Shown one piece after another: positions 17,189-24,307 of a DNA stretch of 50,621 nt (within the stretch, counting starts at the first letter, position 1; each line of letters starts with the position of its first letter). Under the pieces are notes generated by a model. The model had not been told where the DNA came from. It made no database searches and saw nothing but the letters and a program-made list of their open reading frames with translations. The stretch is from NCBI GenBank assembly GCA_913055805.1, contig CAJXLF010000017.1, forward strand, positions 1-50,621. The letters are read 5' to 3'. This DNA is from an uncultured Salinisphaerales bacterium (GTDB lineage: Bacteria > Pseudomonadota > Gammaproteobacteria > Nevskiales > CAJXLF01). A program made the translations under genes and the position numbers.

Positions 17189-18993
17189 GGTGTGAGCAAG
17201 CGCTGCAGATGGGCCGCAAACGCCGTTGCGTCGAGTTCGCCGACAAGCCGCAGGTGGCGTTGCTCCTGTCCGTTCCGGTCATAGAAGATCATGGTGGGTG
17301 GCCCAATGACTTCCAGGCTTTGCATGAGCTCACGATCTATGGCGTCATTGGCAGTCACGTCGGCCTGCAGCAGGATGAGCTGATCAAGCTCCGCCTTGAC
17401 CTCGGGCGCCGGGAATACCTTGGCTTCCATCACTTTGCAGCTGACGCACCAGTCGGCGTAGAAATCCAGCATCACGGGGCGGTTTTGCTGTCTGGCGCTC
17501 AGCAGGGCGGCGTCCAGTTCTTCTGTTGTCTTGATGCGCTGAAAACTGACCGCATGCGCGGATTCCGCCGACTGCTGCGTAAAGCCTCGCGCCGGCAAGG
17601 GCTGCAGTGGATCATCGCTGCCAAGCATGCCGCCGATGAAGATCATGATGCCGAAAAGCAGAGCCACCAGGCCCACTGCCTGGCGCGCATGGGCCCAGCC
17701 GCTATCGTTGCCACGCTCCAGAGCGCCCATGTGCAGGCCGCTGCCAATGACCAGCGCCGCCCATAGCGCCATGCTCCATTGGGCGGGAATCACACGGCTC
17801 AACAGCCAGATGGCGACGCCCAGCAGGATGACGCCAAAGATATGATTGACACGTTCCATCCAGGCGCCCGCTCTGGGTAACAGGCGGCCTTCCAGGGTGC
17901 CGAGAATGATCAGCGGCACACCCATGCCCAGTCCCATGCTGAACAGGGCGGTGGCGCCGCGCAGCGGATCACCGGTTTGTCCGATATACAGCAGGGCACC
18001 GGCCAGCGGCGGGGCGAGGCAGGGGCCCACGATCAGTGCCGCGAAGAAACCCATGGCGCCCGCACCCAGGAAGGTGCCACCCTGGTGCCGGCTGCTCCAG
18101 TCATGCACACGACTCTGCCAGCCAGACGGCAATTGCAGCTTGTAGACTCCGAACATGGCCAGCGCCAGCAGAACGAAAATGCTGCTGAAGACGCCTATGA
18201 ACAGCGGTGCCTGCATGGCCGCCTGCAGGTTGTGTCCGAACACGCCTGCGGCCGCACCCAGAAAACCGTAAGCGGCGGCCATGGCCACGACATAGCTCAG
18301 TGACAGCAGAAAACCCTTGAGCGCCTGACGTTCCTGATCCAGGCCGACAATGATTCCTGAAAGGATCGGCACCATGGGTAGAATGCAGGGAGTGAAGGCC
18401 AGCAACAGGCCCAGCGCGAAAAATTGCAGGGAGAATGCGACCCAGGTGCCGGAGCTGATGAGTTCGGCCAGGCGATCGGATTCCGACTGTTCCCGGACGT
18501 TGTCCCCGGCAGTTGCGGTGCTGCTATCGGCGCTGCGCGCATTGGTCAGATCGAAAACCAGACTGCGGGTTTGCGGGGGATAGCACAGACCCTGCTCGGC
18601 ACAGCCCTGATAGTCCACATCCAGCGTGAGCCGGGCGGGCAGTGCGCCTTCGGATATCAGCGGCAGGCGTACTTCCAGTGCCTGGTAATAGACCTCGACC
18701 TTGCCGAAGTATTCGTCGTGCTTGGTCTTGCCCGCGGGAATCTGTGGCTCGCCAAGGCTGAGGCTTGCCGGCTCTGTAATACGGAAATCCAGTCGATGGC
18801 GGTAGAGGTAGTATTCGTCGGCGATCAGCCAGCTGATTACGAGCTTGTCACCGTCGACGACAGGATCTTCCAGTATAAAAGCCTGATCAACAGGCAGGAA
18901 CGGGTTTTCTTCGGCCTGGTCCAGCAGACCGGCCAGGCTGCCGCCAAGCGGCAGCAGGAGAAGAATCAGGCTATATAAAATTTTTTGCATCAT
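17185..18993 (-). CDS. dsbD: Protein-disulfide reductase DsbD
   Basis: DsbD passes electrons from cytoplasmic thioredoxin across the inner membrane to periplasmic disulfide-exchange proteins. The 602-residue product starts at the ATG at 18993, overlapping the cutA stop, and gives a signal peptide (MMQKILYSLILLLLPLGGSL). The three domains are all present: an N-terminal immunoglobulin-like domain with its Cys pair in YQGCAEQGLCYPPQTR, a membrane core with redox Cys in AFTPCILPMVPILSGI and VGPCLAPPLAGALL, and a C-terminal thioredoxin domain with YADWCVSCKVMEAKVF. An in-frame ATG further upstream (19146) lies inside cutA and would bury the signal peptide. A tlpA-like partner gene follows directly. 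Confidence 0.97.
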   Translation of the reverse strand: MMQKILYSLILLLLPLGGSLAGLLDQAEENPFLPVDQAFILEDPVVDGDKLVISWLIADEYYLYRHRLDFRITEPASLSLGEPQIPAGKTKHDEYFGKVEVYYQALEVRLPLISEGALPARLTLDVDYQGCAEQGLCYPPQTRSLVFDLTNARSADSSTATAGDNVREQSESDRLAELISSGTWVAFSLQFFALGLLLAFTPCILPMVPILSGIIVGLDQERQALKGFLLSLSYVVAMAAAYGFLGAAAGVFGHNLQAAMQAPLFIGVFSSIFVLLALAMFGVYKLQLPSGWQSRVHDWSSRHQGGTFLGAGAMGFFAALIVGPCLAPPLAGALLYIGQTGDPLRGATALFSMGLGMGVPLIILGTLEGRLLPRAGAWMERVNHIFGVILLGVAIWLLSRVIPAQWSMALWAALVIGSGLHMGALERGNDSGWAHARQAVGLVALLFGIMIFIGGMLGSDDPLQPLPARGFTQQSAESAHAVSFQRIKTTEELDAALLSARQQNRPVMLDFYADWCVSCKVMEAKVFPAPEVKAELDQLILLQADVTANDAIDRELMQSLEVIGPPTMIFYDRNGQEQRHLRLVGELDATAFAAHLQRLLTP

Positions 18994-19325
18994 TGCGTGT
19001 TTTTCCGAATCCAGTCCATATAGCCTGCCGAGCCTTCGCTGACAGGGACTGCTATCAGCTCCGGAAGTTCGTAAGGGTGCTGCTCTGTGATCGCTGCTTC
19101 CAGTGCATCCAGGCAGTTGACCGTGGTTTTGATAATCAGCTGACATTCGCTGTCGCTTTCTGTTTTACCCTGCCATTCGTATATCGATGTCAGGCCGTCG
19201 ATGATATTGACGCAGGCCGCCAGGCGGCGCTGTACCAGCATGCCGGCAATGGCCTTGCCTACCTCTTCCGTGGGGCAGGTGCAGAAAACGATGCGTGCGT
19301 CCTTGTCTTGTTTCATGGCTGGCAA
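18990..19325 (-). CDS. cutA: Divalent-cation tolerance protein CutA
   Basis: CutA is a small trimeric ferredoxin-like-fold protein genetically linked to copper tolerance; its biochemical role is unsettled. The family pattern is clear: IVFCTCPTEEVGKAIAGMLV, RRLAACVNIIDGLTSIYEWQ, and the C-terminal HPYELPELIAVPVSEGSAGY. TTG at 19325 sits six bases after AAGG and gives 111 residues; the in-frame ATG at 19316 would give 108 residues but is farther from that site. It is the first gene of the cutA-dsbD-tlpA unit, and the dsbD start overlaps its stop, an arrangement known in Pseudomonas relatives. Confidence 0.94.
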   Translation of the reverse strand: MPAMKQDKDARIVFCTCPTEEVGKAIAGMLVQRRLAACVNIIDGLTSIYEWQGKTESDSECQLIIKTTVNCLDALEAAITEQHPYELPELIAVPVSEGSAGYMDWIRKNTQ

Positions 19326-19529
19326 AGCATACCTTCACTACCGTCTTGCGTCATGTGCTGATGGCTCGTCCGCCATGTTCTGCGGAACCGTCCTGTGTCC
19401 GCGACAGGTTTATATTTTCCGGGAATAAAAATATGCTCAGTTATTCCTTAATTTTGGTGAGCACAGTTGCTATGGTGGCCATTCTCAACGGCGTAACCGT
19501 TGCCACAGGAAATCGAAAGGAGGTCAATC

Positions 19530-20159
19530 ATGGCTTTGCAACTGGGTGATGAAGCACCGGATTTCACCGCGCAGACGACACAGGGTGAGATCCATTTTCA
19601 CGACTGGCTGGGCGGCAGCTGGGCGGTGTTGTTCTCACATCCCAAGGACTTCACCCCGGTGTGCACCACGGAGTTGGGTTATACCGCCAAGCTGAAGGAC
19701 AAGTTCGCTGATCGCGGTGTGAAGGTGATCGGTTTGTCGGTGGATGCGGTAGGTGATCACGAAAAGTGGTCCGACGACATTGAGGCAACCCAGGGCACGC
19801 GGCCTGATTTCCCGGTCATTGCGGATGACAATCGCAAGGTCGCGGATCTCTACGGCATGATCCACCCCAATGCCAGTGATACGCTGACCGTTCGATCCGT
19901 CTTCATTATCGATCCGGCGAAGAAGATTCGCACCACCATTACCTATCCTGCCAGTACAGGCCGGAATTTTGATGAAATTCTGCGCGTGATCGATTCACTG
20001 CAGCTTACGGACAAGCACAAGGTAGCGACGCCGGTGAACTGGCAGCAGGGTGATGACGTGATTATTGTGCCGGCTTTGTCCAATGAAGAAGCCGCCAAAC
20101 TGTTTCCCGACGGTTGGGATGAGCAGCGCCCGTATCTGCGCGTTGTAAAGCAGCCATAG
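19530..20159 (+). CDS. 1-Cys peroxiredoxin (Prx6 type)
   Basis: A thiol peroxidase of the Prx6 class that reduces hydrogen peroxide and alkyl hydroperoxides. The ATG at 19530 follows a very strong AAAGGAGGT; an in-frame ATG at 19500 upstream has no such site. The 209-residue protein has the peroxidatic Cys in HPKDFTPVCTTELGYTAKLK (about residue 47) and the long C-terminal domain typical of Prx6 (DDVIIVPALSNEEAAKLFPD, then GWDEQRPYLRVVKQP). No resolving Cys is obvious, fitting the 1-Cys mechanism. It stands alone between the divergent cutA gene and ilvD, with a terminator right after it. Confidence 0.95.
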   Translation: MALQLGDEAPDFTAQTTQGEIHFHDWLGGSWAVLFSHPKDFTPVCTTELGYTAKLKDKFADRGVKVIGLSVDAVGDHEKWSDDIEATQGTRPDFPVIADDNRKVADLYGMIHPNASDTLTVRSVFIIDPAKKIRTTITYPASTGRNFDEILRVIDSLQLTDKHKVATPVNWQQGDDVIIVPALSNEEAAKLFPDGWDEQRPYLRVVKQP

Positions 20160-20178
20160 TTTCAGCGCATGGCGGCAG

Positions 20179-20215
20179 GCCGCAGCGGTGATGGTGCCAT
20201 CGCTGCGGCTTTTTT
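20179..20215 (+). terminator. Rho-independent terminator after the peroxiredoxin gene
   Basis: Inverted repeat GCCGCAGCG / CGCTGCGGC (9 bp, 20179-20187 and 20201-20209), with inner ATGG/CCAT, followed by TTTTTT. It begins 20 bp after the peroxiredoxin stop. Confidence 0.85.
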
Positions 20216-20323
20216 GTGCCTGATATCCGGGTGTCGGATCTTATGCCACTGCCCGTATCACTTGGCTGCGGGCAGGGGGACAGGGATAATAGCCGGCTCG
20301 ATTTTTCGTACCGGTAGAGAAAC

Positions 20324-22003
20324 ATGCCTAACAACCGTCGTAGCCAGGTCATTACCCAGGGCGCGCAGCGCACGCCCAATCGCGCCATGTTGCGCGCCAT
20401 GGGTTATCAGGATGAAGACTTCAACAAGCCTATTGTCGGCGTAGCGAACGGTTATTCCACGATTACGCCCTGCAACATGGGGCTGAATGTGCTTGCGCAG
20501 CAGGCAGATAATGCCCTGCGTGCCGCTGGCGCCATGCCGCAGATGTTCGGCACCATAACCGTAAGTGACGGCATCTCCATGGGTACGCCCGGCATGAAAT
20601 ATTCGCTGGTGTCGCGTGAGGTGATCGCCGACTCCATCGAGACCGCCTGCCAGGCCGAGAGCATGGATGGCGTGATCGCCATCGGTGGCTGTGACAAGAA
20701 CATGCCCGGCGCCATGATTGGTATCGCACGCATGAATATTCCGGCCGTGTTTGTTTATGGCGGCACTATCAAGCCGGGCAAACTCAAGGGCCAGGACCTG
20801 ACGATTGTCAGCGCTTTCGAAGCGGTGGGGCAGTTCAGCGAGGGCAAGATCGACGAAGCCGAGCTTAAAGCGGTGGAATGCAACGCCTGTCCAGGCGCCG
20901 GCTCCTGTGGCGGCATGTATACCGCCAACAGCATGTCCTCGGCCATCGAAGCCATGGGCCTGTCTCTGCCGTATTCCTCGACTATGGCGGCCGAGGATGA
21001 GGAGAAGGCGGAAAGTACCGCGCGGTCTGCCGAAGTGCTGGTCAAGGCCATTGAGGCGCAGATTCTGCCGCGCGATATTCTTACAAAGGCGGCTTTTGAA
21101 AATGCCATTGCCGTGATGATGGCTGTGGGTGGCTCGACCAATGCCGTACTGCATCTGATGGCGATAGCGCATGCGGCCGAAGTGGATCTGAAGATCGAGG
21201 ACTTTGAACGTATCCGCAAGAAAGTGCCGGTCATCTGTGATCTGAAACCCTCGGGCAAATATGTCGCCACCGACCTGCATCAGGTGGGCGGAATTCCACA
21301 GGTGATGAAGATTCTGCTGGTCAATGGTCTGCTGGACGGCAGCTGCAAGACCATTACCGGTCAGAGCATCGAAGAGGTGCTCGCCGATGTGCCGGCCGAG
21401 CCGCAGGCCGGCCAGACCGTGATCCGTCCGATCACCGATCCGCTCTATGCCGAGGGGCATCTGGCGATCCTCAAGGGCAATCTGGCGGAAGAGGGCGCCG
21501 TGGCCAAGATCAGCGGTGTGAAAGTGCCGAAGATGACCGGTCCGGCGCGCGTGTTCAATTCCGAGGAAGACTGCATGGCGGCGATCCTGGATCACAGCGT
21601 GCAGGCAGGCGATATCGTAATCGTGCGCTACGAAGGCCCCAAGGGCGGACCGGGCATGCGTGAGATGCTATCGCCGACCTCCGCCATTATCGGCCGTGGT
21701 CTGGGGGATTCGGTGGGGCTGATCACCGATGGCCGCTTTTCTGGCGGCACCTACGGCATGGTGGTGGGACATGTGGCGCCCGAAGCGGCCGTGGGTGGCA
21801 ATATTGCGCTGGTCAGGGACGGCGATTCGGTGACCATCGATGCCCATGAGCGTGTGCTGCAGCTCAACGTGGACGACGAAGAGCTGGCGCGCCGCCGCGC
21901 GGAGTGGACGCCGCCGAAGAACCTGCCCAAGCGCGGCGTACTGCGCAAATACGCACAGCTGGTGTCCAGCGCCAGCAAGGGTGCGGTAACCGATCCGGAT
22001 TGA
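20324..22003 (+). CDS. ilvD: Dihydroxy-acid dehydratase
   Basis: IlvD converts dihydroxy-isovalerate and dihydroxy-methylvalerate to the keto acids that become valine, leucine and isoleucine. At 559 residues it belongs to the shorter IlvD class. The iron-sulfur ligands are visible: Cys in [17 protein letters not shown], Cys in [14 protein letters not shown], and the third in [19 protein letters not shown]. The C-terminal signature is [19 protein letters not shown]. The ATG at 20324 is preceded by a purine-rich stretch and is the normal family start ([20 protein letters not shown]). It is transcribed alone; the related ilvE is 23 kb away in this window. Confidence 0.98.
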   Translation: MPNNRRSQVITQGAQRTPNRAMLRAMGYQDEDFNKPIVGVANGYSTITPCNMGLNVLAQQADNALRAAGAMPQMFGTITVSDGISMGTPGMKYSLVSREVIADSIETACQAESMDGVIAIGGCDKNMPGAMIGIARMNIPAVFVYGGTIKPGKLKGQDLTIVSAFEAVGQFSEGKIDEAELKAVECNACPGAGSCGGMYTANSMSSAIEAMGLSLPYSSTMAAEDEEKAESTARSAEVLVKAIEAQILPRDILTKAAFENAIAVMMAVGGSTNAVLHLMAIAHAAEVDLKIEDFERIRKKVPVICDLKPSGKYVATDLHQVGGIPQVMKILLVNGLLDGSCKTITGQSIEEVLADVPAEPQAGQTVIRPITDPLYAEGHLAILKGNLAEEGAVAKISGVKVPKMTGPARVFNSEEDCMAAILDHSVQAGDIVIVRYEGPKGGPGMREMLSPTSAIIGRGLGDSVGLITDGRFSGGTYGMVVGHVAPEAAVGGNIALVRDGDSVTIDAHERVLQLNVDDEELARRRAEWTPPKNLPKRGVLRKYAQLVSSASKGAVTDPD

Positions 22004-22038
22004 ATCCGTCTCGCGACGCCAAACATGTGGGAGAAAGT

Positions 22039-22323
22039 AACCACAGATTTTCACAGATGGACACAGATCCGGATTTATCCGTTATTCCGGAAGCCCCATG
22101 CTACTGACGGCTTATTAGGCTGCAGCACCCATAGATTCCGGATAAATGCCTTGCATTTTCCGGAATGACGGGGATTCTCAAGTTCGTTTTGACTGTGTGG
22201 CAGTCAGACGGAATCCTGGTTATGCAAAGCTACAGTCTGCTACTCAGGGAATGCGTCGGCCCTGAGTGGGCCTCGCATTGGCGACCACCCCTTATCTGTG
22301 CATATCTGTGAAAATCTGTGGTT
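22039..22323. repeat. 285-bp gene-free element bounded by 30-bp inverted repeats
   Basis: The 355 bp between ilvD and the EVE-domain gene contain no convincing gene. The segment is bounded by AACCACAGATTTTCACAGAT at 22039-22058 and its exact reverse complement at 22304-22323. The match continues inwards for 10 more bases with 3 mismatches (27 of 30), and outwards as GAAAG/CTTTC with an indel. Inside are further short dyads and one long hairpin (22135-22166). There is no transposase and no clear target duplication. It could be a MITE-like non-autonomous element or a dispersed intergenic repeat; copy number elsewhere cannot be seen from this window. Confidence 0.7.
22135..22166. repeat. CCGGAAT-type palindromic hairpin
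   Basis: ATTCCGGATAAATGC, a 3-base loop, then GCATTTTCCGGAAT form a near-perfect stem of about 14 bp with one bulge, followed by GACGGGG. Palindromes built on ATTCCGG...CCGGAATGACG are a familiar kind of dispersed intergenic repeat in many proteobacteria. It lies inside the larger inverted-repeat element. Confidence 0.6.
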
Positions 22324-22358
22324 TCCCTTTCTTTTCTTTACGGCCTTCGCGTGGGGCC

Positions 22359-22820
22359 TTACTCCAGCCCCAGAATAAAATCCCAGTATTCTTTTTCCAC
22401 CGGCACGACTGACAGGCGGTTGCCCTTGCGCAGCAGGGCGAAGTCAGGCATCTGGGCGTTGAGCTGTTTGAGTTCCTGCAGGGAAATATTGCGTTTGAGG
22501 TGGCGCTTGTAGGTCACGTCCACCATCAGCCAGCGCGGGTTGTCGGGATCACTTTTCGGATCGTAGTGATGATCTTCGGGATCGAATGCCGTGTGGTCGG
22601 GGTAGGCCTCACGGGTGATGGTCATGATGCCTACGATGCCGGGTTCGGCACAGTTGGAATGATAGAAGAAAGCCAGATCGCCTTTCTTCATGTCGTCGCG
22701 CATCATGTTGCGCACCTGGTAGTTGCGTACGCCGTCCCAGTGTTCGGTCTTCTTCGGGCAGTTTTTCAGATCGTCGATGCTGAAGGCATCGGGCTCGGAT
22801 TTCATCAGCCAGTAACGCAT
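22359..22820 (-). CDS. EVE-domain protein
   Basis: A 153-residue single-domain protein of the EVE (PUA-like) family, related to eukaryotic thymocyte nuclear protein 1. EVE domains are thought to recognise modified bases in nucleic acids. Family motifs visible are MRYWLMKSEPDAFSIDDLKN at the start, WDGVRNYQVRNMMRDDMKKG, DLAFFYHSNCAEPGIVGIM and the terminal YWDFILGLE. It is 10 bp downstream of fau in the same direction and probably shares its transcript. No restriction or modification genes are nearby, so a housekeeping RNA-related role is more likely than defence; that is inference. Confidence 0.93.
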   Translation of the reverse strand: MRYWLMKSEPDAFSIDDLKNCPKKTEHWDGVRNYQVRNMMRDDMKKGDLAFFYHSNCAEPGIVGIMTITREAYPDHTAFDPEDHHYDPKSDPDNPRWLMVDVTYKRHLKRNISLQELKQLNAQMPDFALLRKGNRLSVVPVEKEYWDFILGLE

Positions 22821-22830
22821 AAGCTTGAGT

Positions 22831-23505
22831 TCAATTTTCCTGTTTGAAGATTCTGAGGCCGCTTTCCGTCACAACAGCATCCAGCGGCACATCCCAGGGT
22901 TGGGCCGGAATTCTATCAGCCTGCTGGCAATCGAAGGCCAGGCCGATCAGTAGCGGCCGCCGCCAGTGTCGCCGATGACGGCGGAATTCCAGGCAACGAT
23001 CGTAATAGCCGGCACCCATGCCCAGCCGGTTGCCGCTCTTGTCGAATCCCACCAGCGGCAGAATGAGCAGATCCAGGTGTCGTGCCGGGCGTATATCTTC
23101 AGTGGCTGTTGGGCGGGGTTCCGGTATGCCGTAGCGATTGTTCTGCCAGTGCGATCCCGCGTCAGCCCGTGCGAACGACAGGCTGCCCATCCAGGCGGGT
23201 AGCAGCACCGGGAAGTAGAGCTGCTTGTCCTGTGCTTCCGCTGTAATGATCAGGGGCAGTGTCGGGCACTCGGCGCCAATCGACACATAAAGGCCGATGC
23301 GCCGGGCGCGTCGGAACTCTGTGCTGTTGCCTAAATGTGTGCAGGCCTGGATGGCCTTGAACCAGCGTTCATGGTCGCCCAGATTCTCGCGGGCGTCCTT
23401 CAGGCTGTTTCTGAGATGTCGGCGAAATGCCGCGTCAGAAGAGGCATCTCCCGCATGTGCCGTAGCCGGCTGTCGACCCTGAGACAAAAAGTCAGGTGGG
23501 ACCAT
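22831..23505 (-). CDS. fau: 5-formyltetrahydrofolate cyclo-ligase, start uncertain
   Basis: Fau (YgfA) converts 5-formyl-THF to 5,10-methenyl-THF with ATP. Diagnostic segments are FRRHLRNSLKDARENL (N-terminal helix), LPLVGFDKSGNRLGMGAGYY followed by DR (nucleotide and substrate site), and DCQQADRIPAQPWDVPLDAV. The start is a problem: in this frame no ATG, GTG or TTG lies between the 3' end of the 6S RNA gene (about 23443) and the conserved helix, so every ordinary start (ATG 23547, ATG 23505, TTG 23487) falls inside the RNA gene. I give ATG 23505, which has GGG seven bases upstream; a non-standard start after the RNA is possible. The ssrS-fau linkage is conserved in gammaproteobacteria, but there the gene follows the RNA. 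Confidence 0.88.
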   Translation of the reverse strand: MVPPDFLSQGRQPATAHAGDASSDAAFRRHLRNSLKDARENLGDHERWFKAIQACTHLGNSTEFRRARRIGLYVSIGAECPTLPLIITAEAQDKQLYFPVLLPAWMGSLSFARADAGSHWQNNRYGIPEPRPTATEDIRPARHLDLLILPLVGFDKSGNRLGMGAGYYDRCLEFRRHRRHWRRPLLIGLAFDCQQADRIPAQPWDVPLDAVVTESGLRIFKQEN

Positions 23506-23628
23506 CAGCAACCCAATCAGGCTTTCCGCTGCGAGGCGGACATGCACACCAGGGAAGCATCATAGACCCGGGGTCGAGATATAGGCTCAAGGGGTTCCAA
23601 GCCGTCTTCGAACACCGCAGGAGAAGCC
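23443..23628 (-). ncRNA. ssrS: 6S RNA
   Basis: 6S RNA binds sigma-70 RNA polymerase as a mimic of an open promoter and dampens transcription in stationary phase. On the minus strand about 186 nt fit the family. The ends pair as a long closing stem (GGCTTCTCCTGCG at 23628-23616 with TGCGGGAGATGCC at 23455-23443). Conserved blocks are CCCCTTGAGCCTATATCTCG, GGTGTGCATGTCCGC, GCGGAAAGCCT and CCACCTGAC, in the order seen in E. coli and Pseudomonas 6S. Its position between zapA and fau is the classical one, and a promoter ends seven bases before the predicted first base. The ends are inferred from pairing. Confidence 0.92.
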
Positions 23629-23634
23629 GTACTA

Positions 23635-23663
23635 AGTGTAGGCGGCTCAGGCCCGATCCTCAA
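23635..23663 (-). promoter_or_regulatory. Promoter of 6S RNA
   Basis: On the minus strand TTGAGG (23663-23658), a 17-bp spacer and TACACT (23640-23635), then TAGTAC and the predicted first G at 23628. The -35 lies within the last codons of zapA. Confidence 0.72.
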
Positions 23664-23970
23664 GGGATTCTTCGTTGAGGGCGGCGTCAATCTTGAGCTG
23701 GAGCTGTTGCAAACGGTCGTTGATTTCGCGATCCACCGAAGCGCGTTTGCGTTGACTCTGGAAGTCCAGCAGTTCATGCGCCATGTTAAGGGCTGTCATG
23801 ACCGCGATACGTTCCATGCCCAGCGCCTTGCCCTTCTTCTGGATGGAGCTCATGCGCTTGTCCAGATATTCGGCTGAAGCCAGCAGGGATTCGCGCTCGC
23901 CTTCCGGGCAGGCAACCTGATACTCATGACCGAGTATGCGGATAGTGATGTTGCTCATGGCCTTGCTCAT
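23647..23970 (-). CDS. zapA: Cell division protein ZapA
   Basis: ZapA stabilises FtsZ filaments at the division site. From ATG 23970 it is 107 residues (MSKAMSNITIRILGHEYQVA). A nearby ATG at 23958 is also possible, while an in-frame ATG at 24048 would run into the upstream gene. The N-terminal domain has ITIRILGHEYQVACPEGERE and LLASAEYLDKRMSSIQKK; the middle has ERIAVMTALNMAHELLDFQS; the C-terminus is a charged coiled coil (REINDRLQQLQLKIDAALNE), matching the ZapA tetramer design. It follows the small coiled-coil gene by 7 bp and its last codons contain the 6S RNA -35 element. The zapA-ssrS-fau order is conserved across gammaproteobacteria. Confidence 0.94.
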   Translation of the reverse strand: MSKAMSNITIRILGHEYQVACPEGERESLLASAEYLDKRMSSIQKKGKALGMERIAVMTALNMAHELLDFQSQRKRASVDREINDRLQQLQLKIDAALNEESLEDRA

Positions 23971-23977
23971 GACGGGT

Positions 23978-24199
23978 TCAGGCTTGCGACTCCGAAATTT
24001 CCGCGAGACTGGTGGGATTGTCCTCCAGAGCGCGAATTCTTTCCACAACGGACTGGATGCGTTCCTTCAGCTCGGCATTGCGGTGAATATGCGCCTCTAC
24101 CTCCGAACGCAGGGTGCGGTTTTCCACCTGCAACCGCTTGACAGTCACAAGTAACTCGTCAATCCGGTCTTCGAACTGGTAAAGGTCAAATTCAGGCAT
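23978..24199 (-). CDS. Small coiled-coil protein next to zapA (ZapB-like, TIGR02449 type)
   Basis: A 73-residue, almost entirely helical protein: MPEFDLYQFEDRIDELLVTV, then heptad-patterned RLQVENRTLRSEVEAHIHRN and RIQSVVERIRALEDNPTSLA. Length, coiled-coil content and position directly upstream of zapA fit the small family known as TIGR02449, which resembles ZapB, a Z-ring-associated coiled coil. ATG 24199 gives the usual family start; an in-frame ATG at 24241 would add 14 residues unlike the family. A role in division together with ZapA is inferred from context. Confidence 0.85.
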   Translation of the reverse strand: MPEFDLYQFEDRIDELLVTVKRLQVENRTLRSEVEAHIHRNAELKERIQSVVERIRALEDNPTSLAEISESQA

Positions 24200-24307
24200 T
24201 GCGCAGTCTTTCGTGGTTTTGTGGTTTATGCAGTATAGCAAGCGATCCGCCCCCCGTGACCAGGGGGCGTTTAAAAAAGACTGACAACTTAAAAAGTTAG
24301 GCCGGAA

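Noticed and set aside
19431-19550. Short open frame (39 codons, hydrophobic start MLSYSLILVSTVAMVAIL) just upstream of the peroxiredoxin gene
   Set aside because: It has no good ribosome site, runs through the strong AAAGGAGGT of the peroxiredoxin gene and overlaps its start; probably leader sequence.
20258-21595. 445-codon open frame antisense to ilvD
   Set aside because: Shadow of the strongly biased ilvD codons; no recognisable domain or ribosome site.
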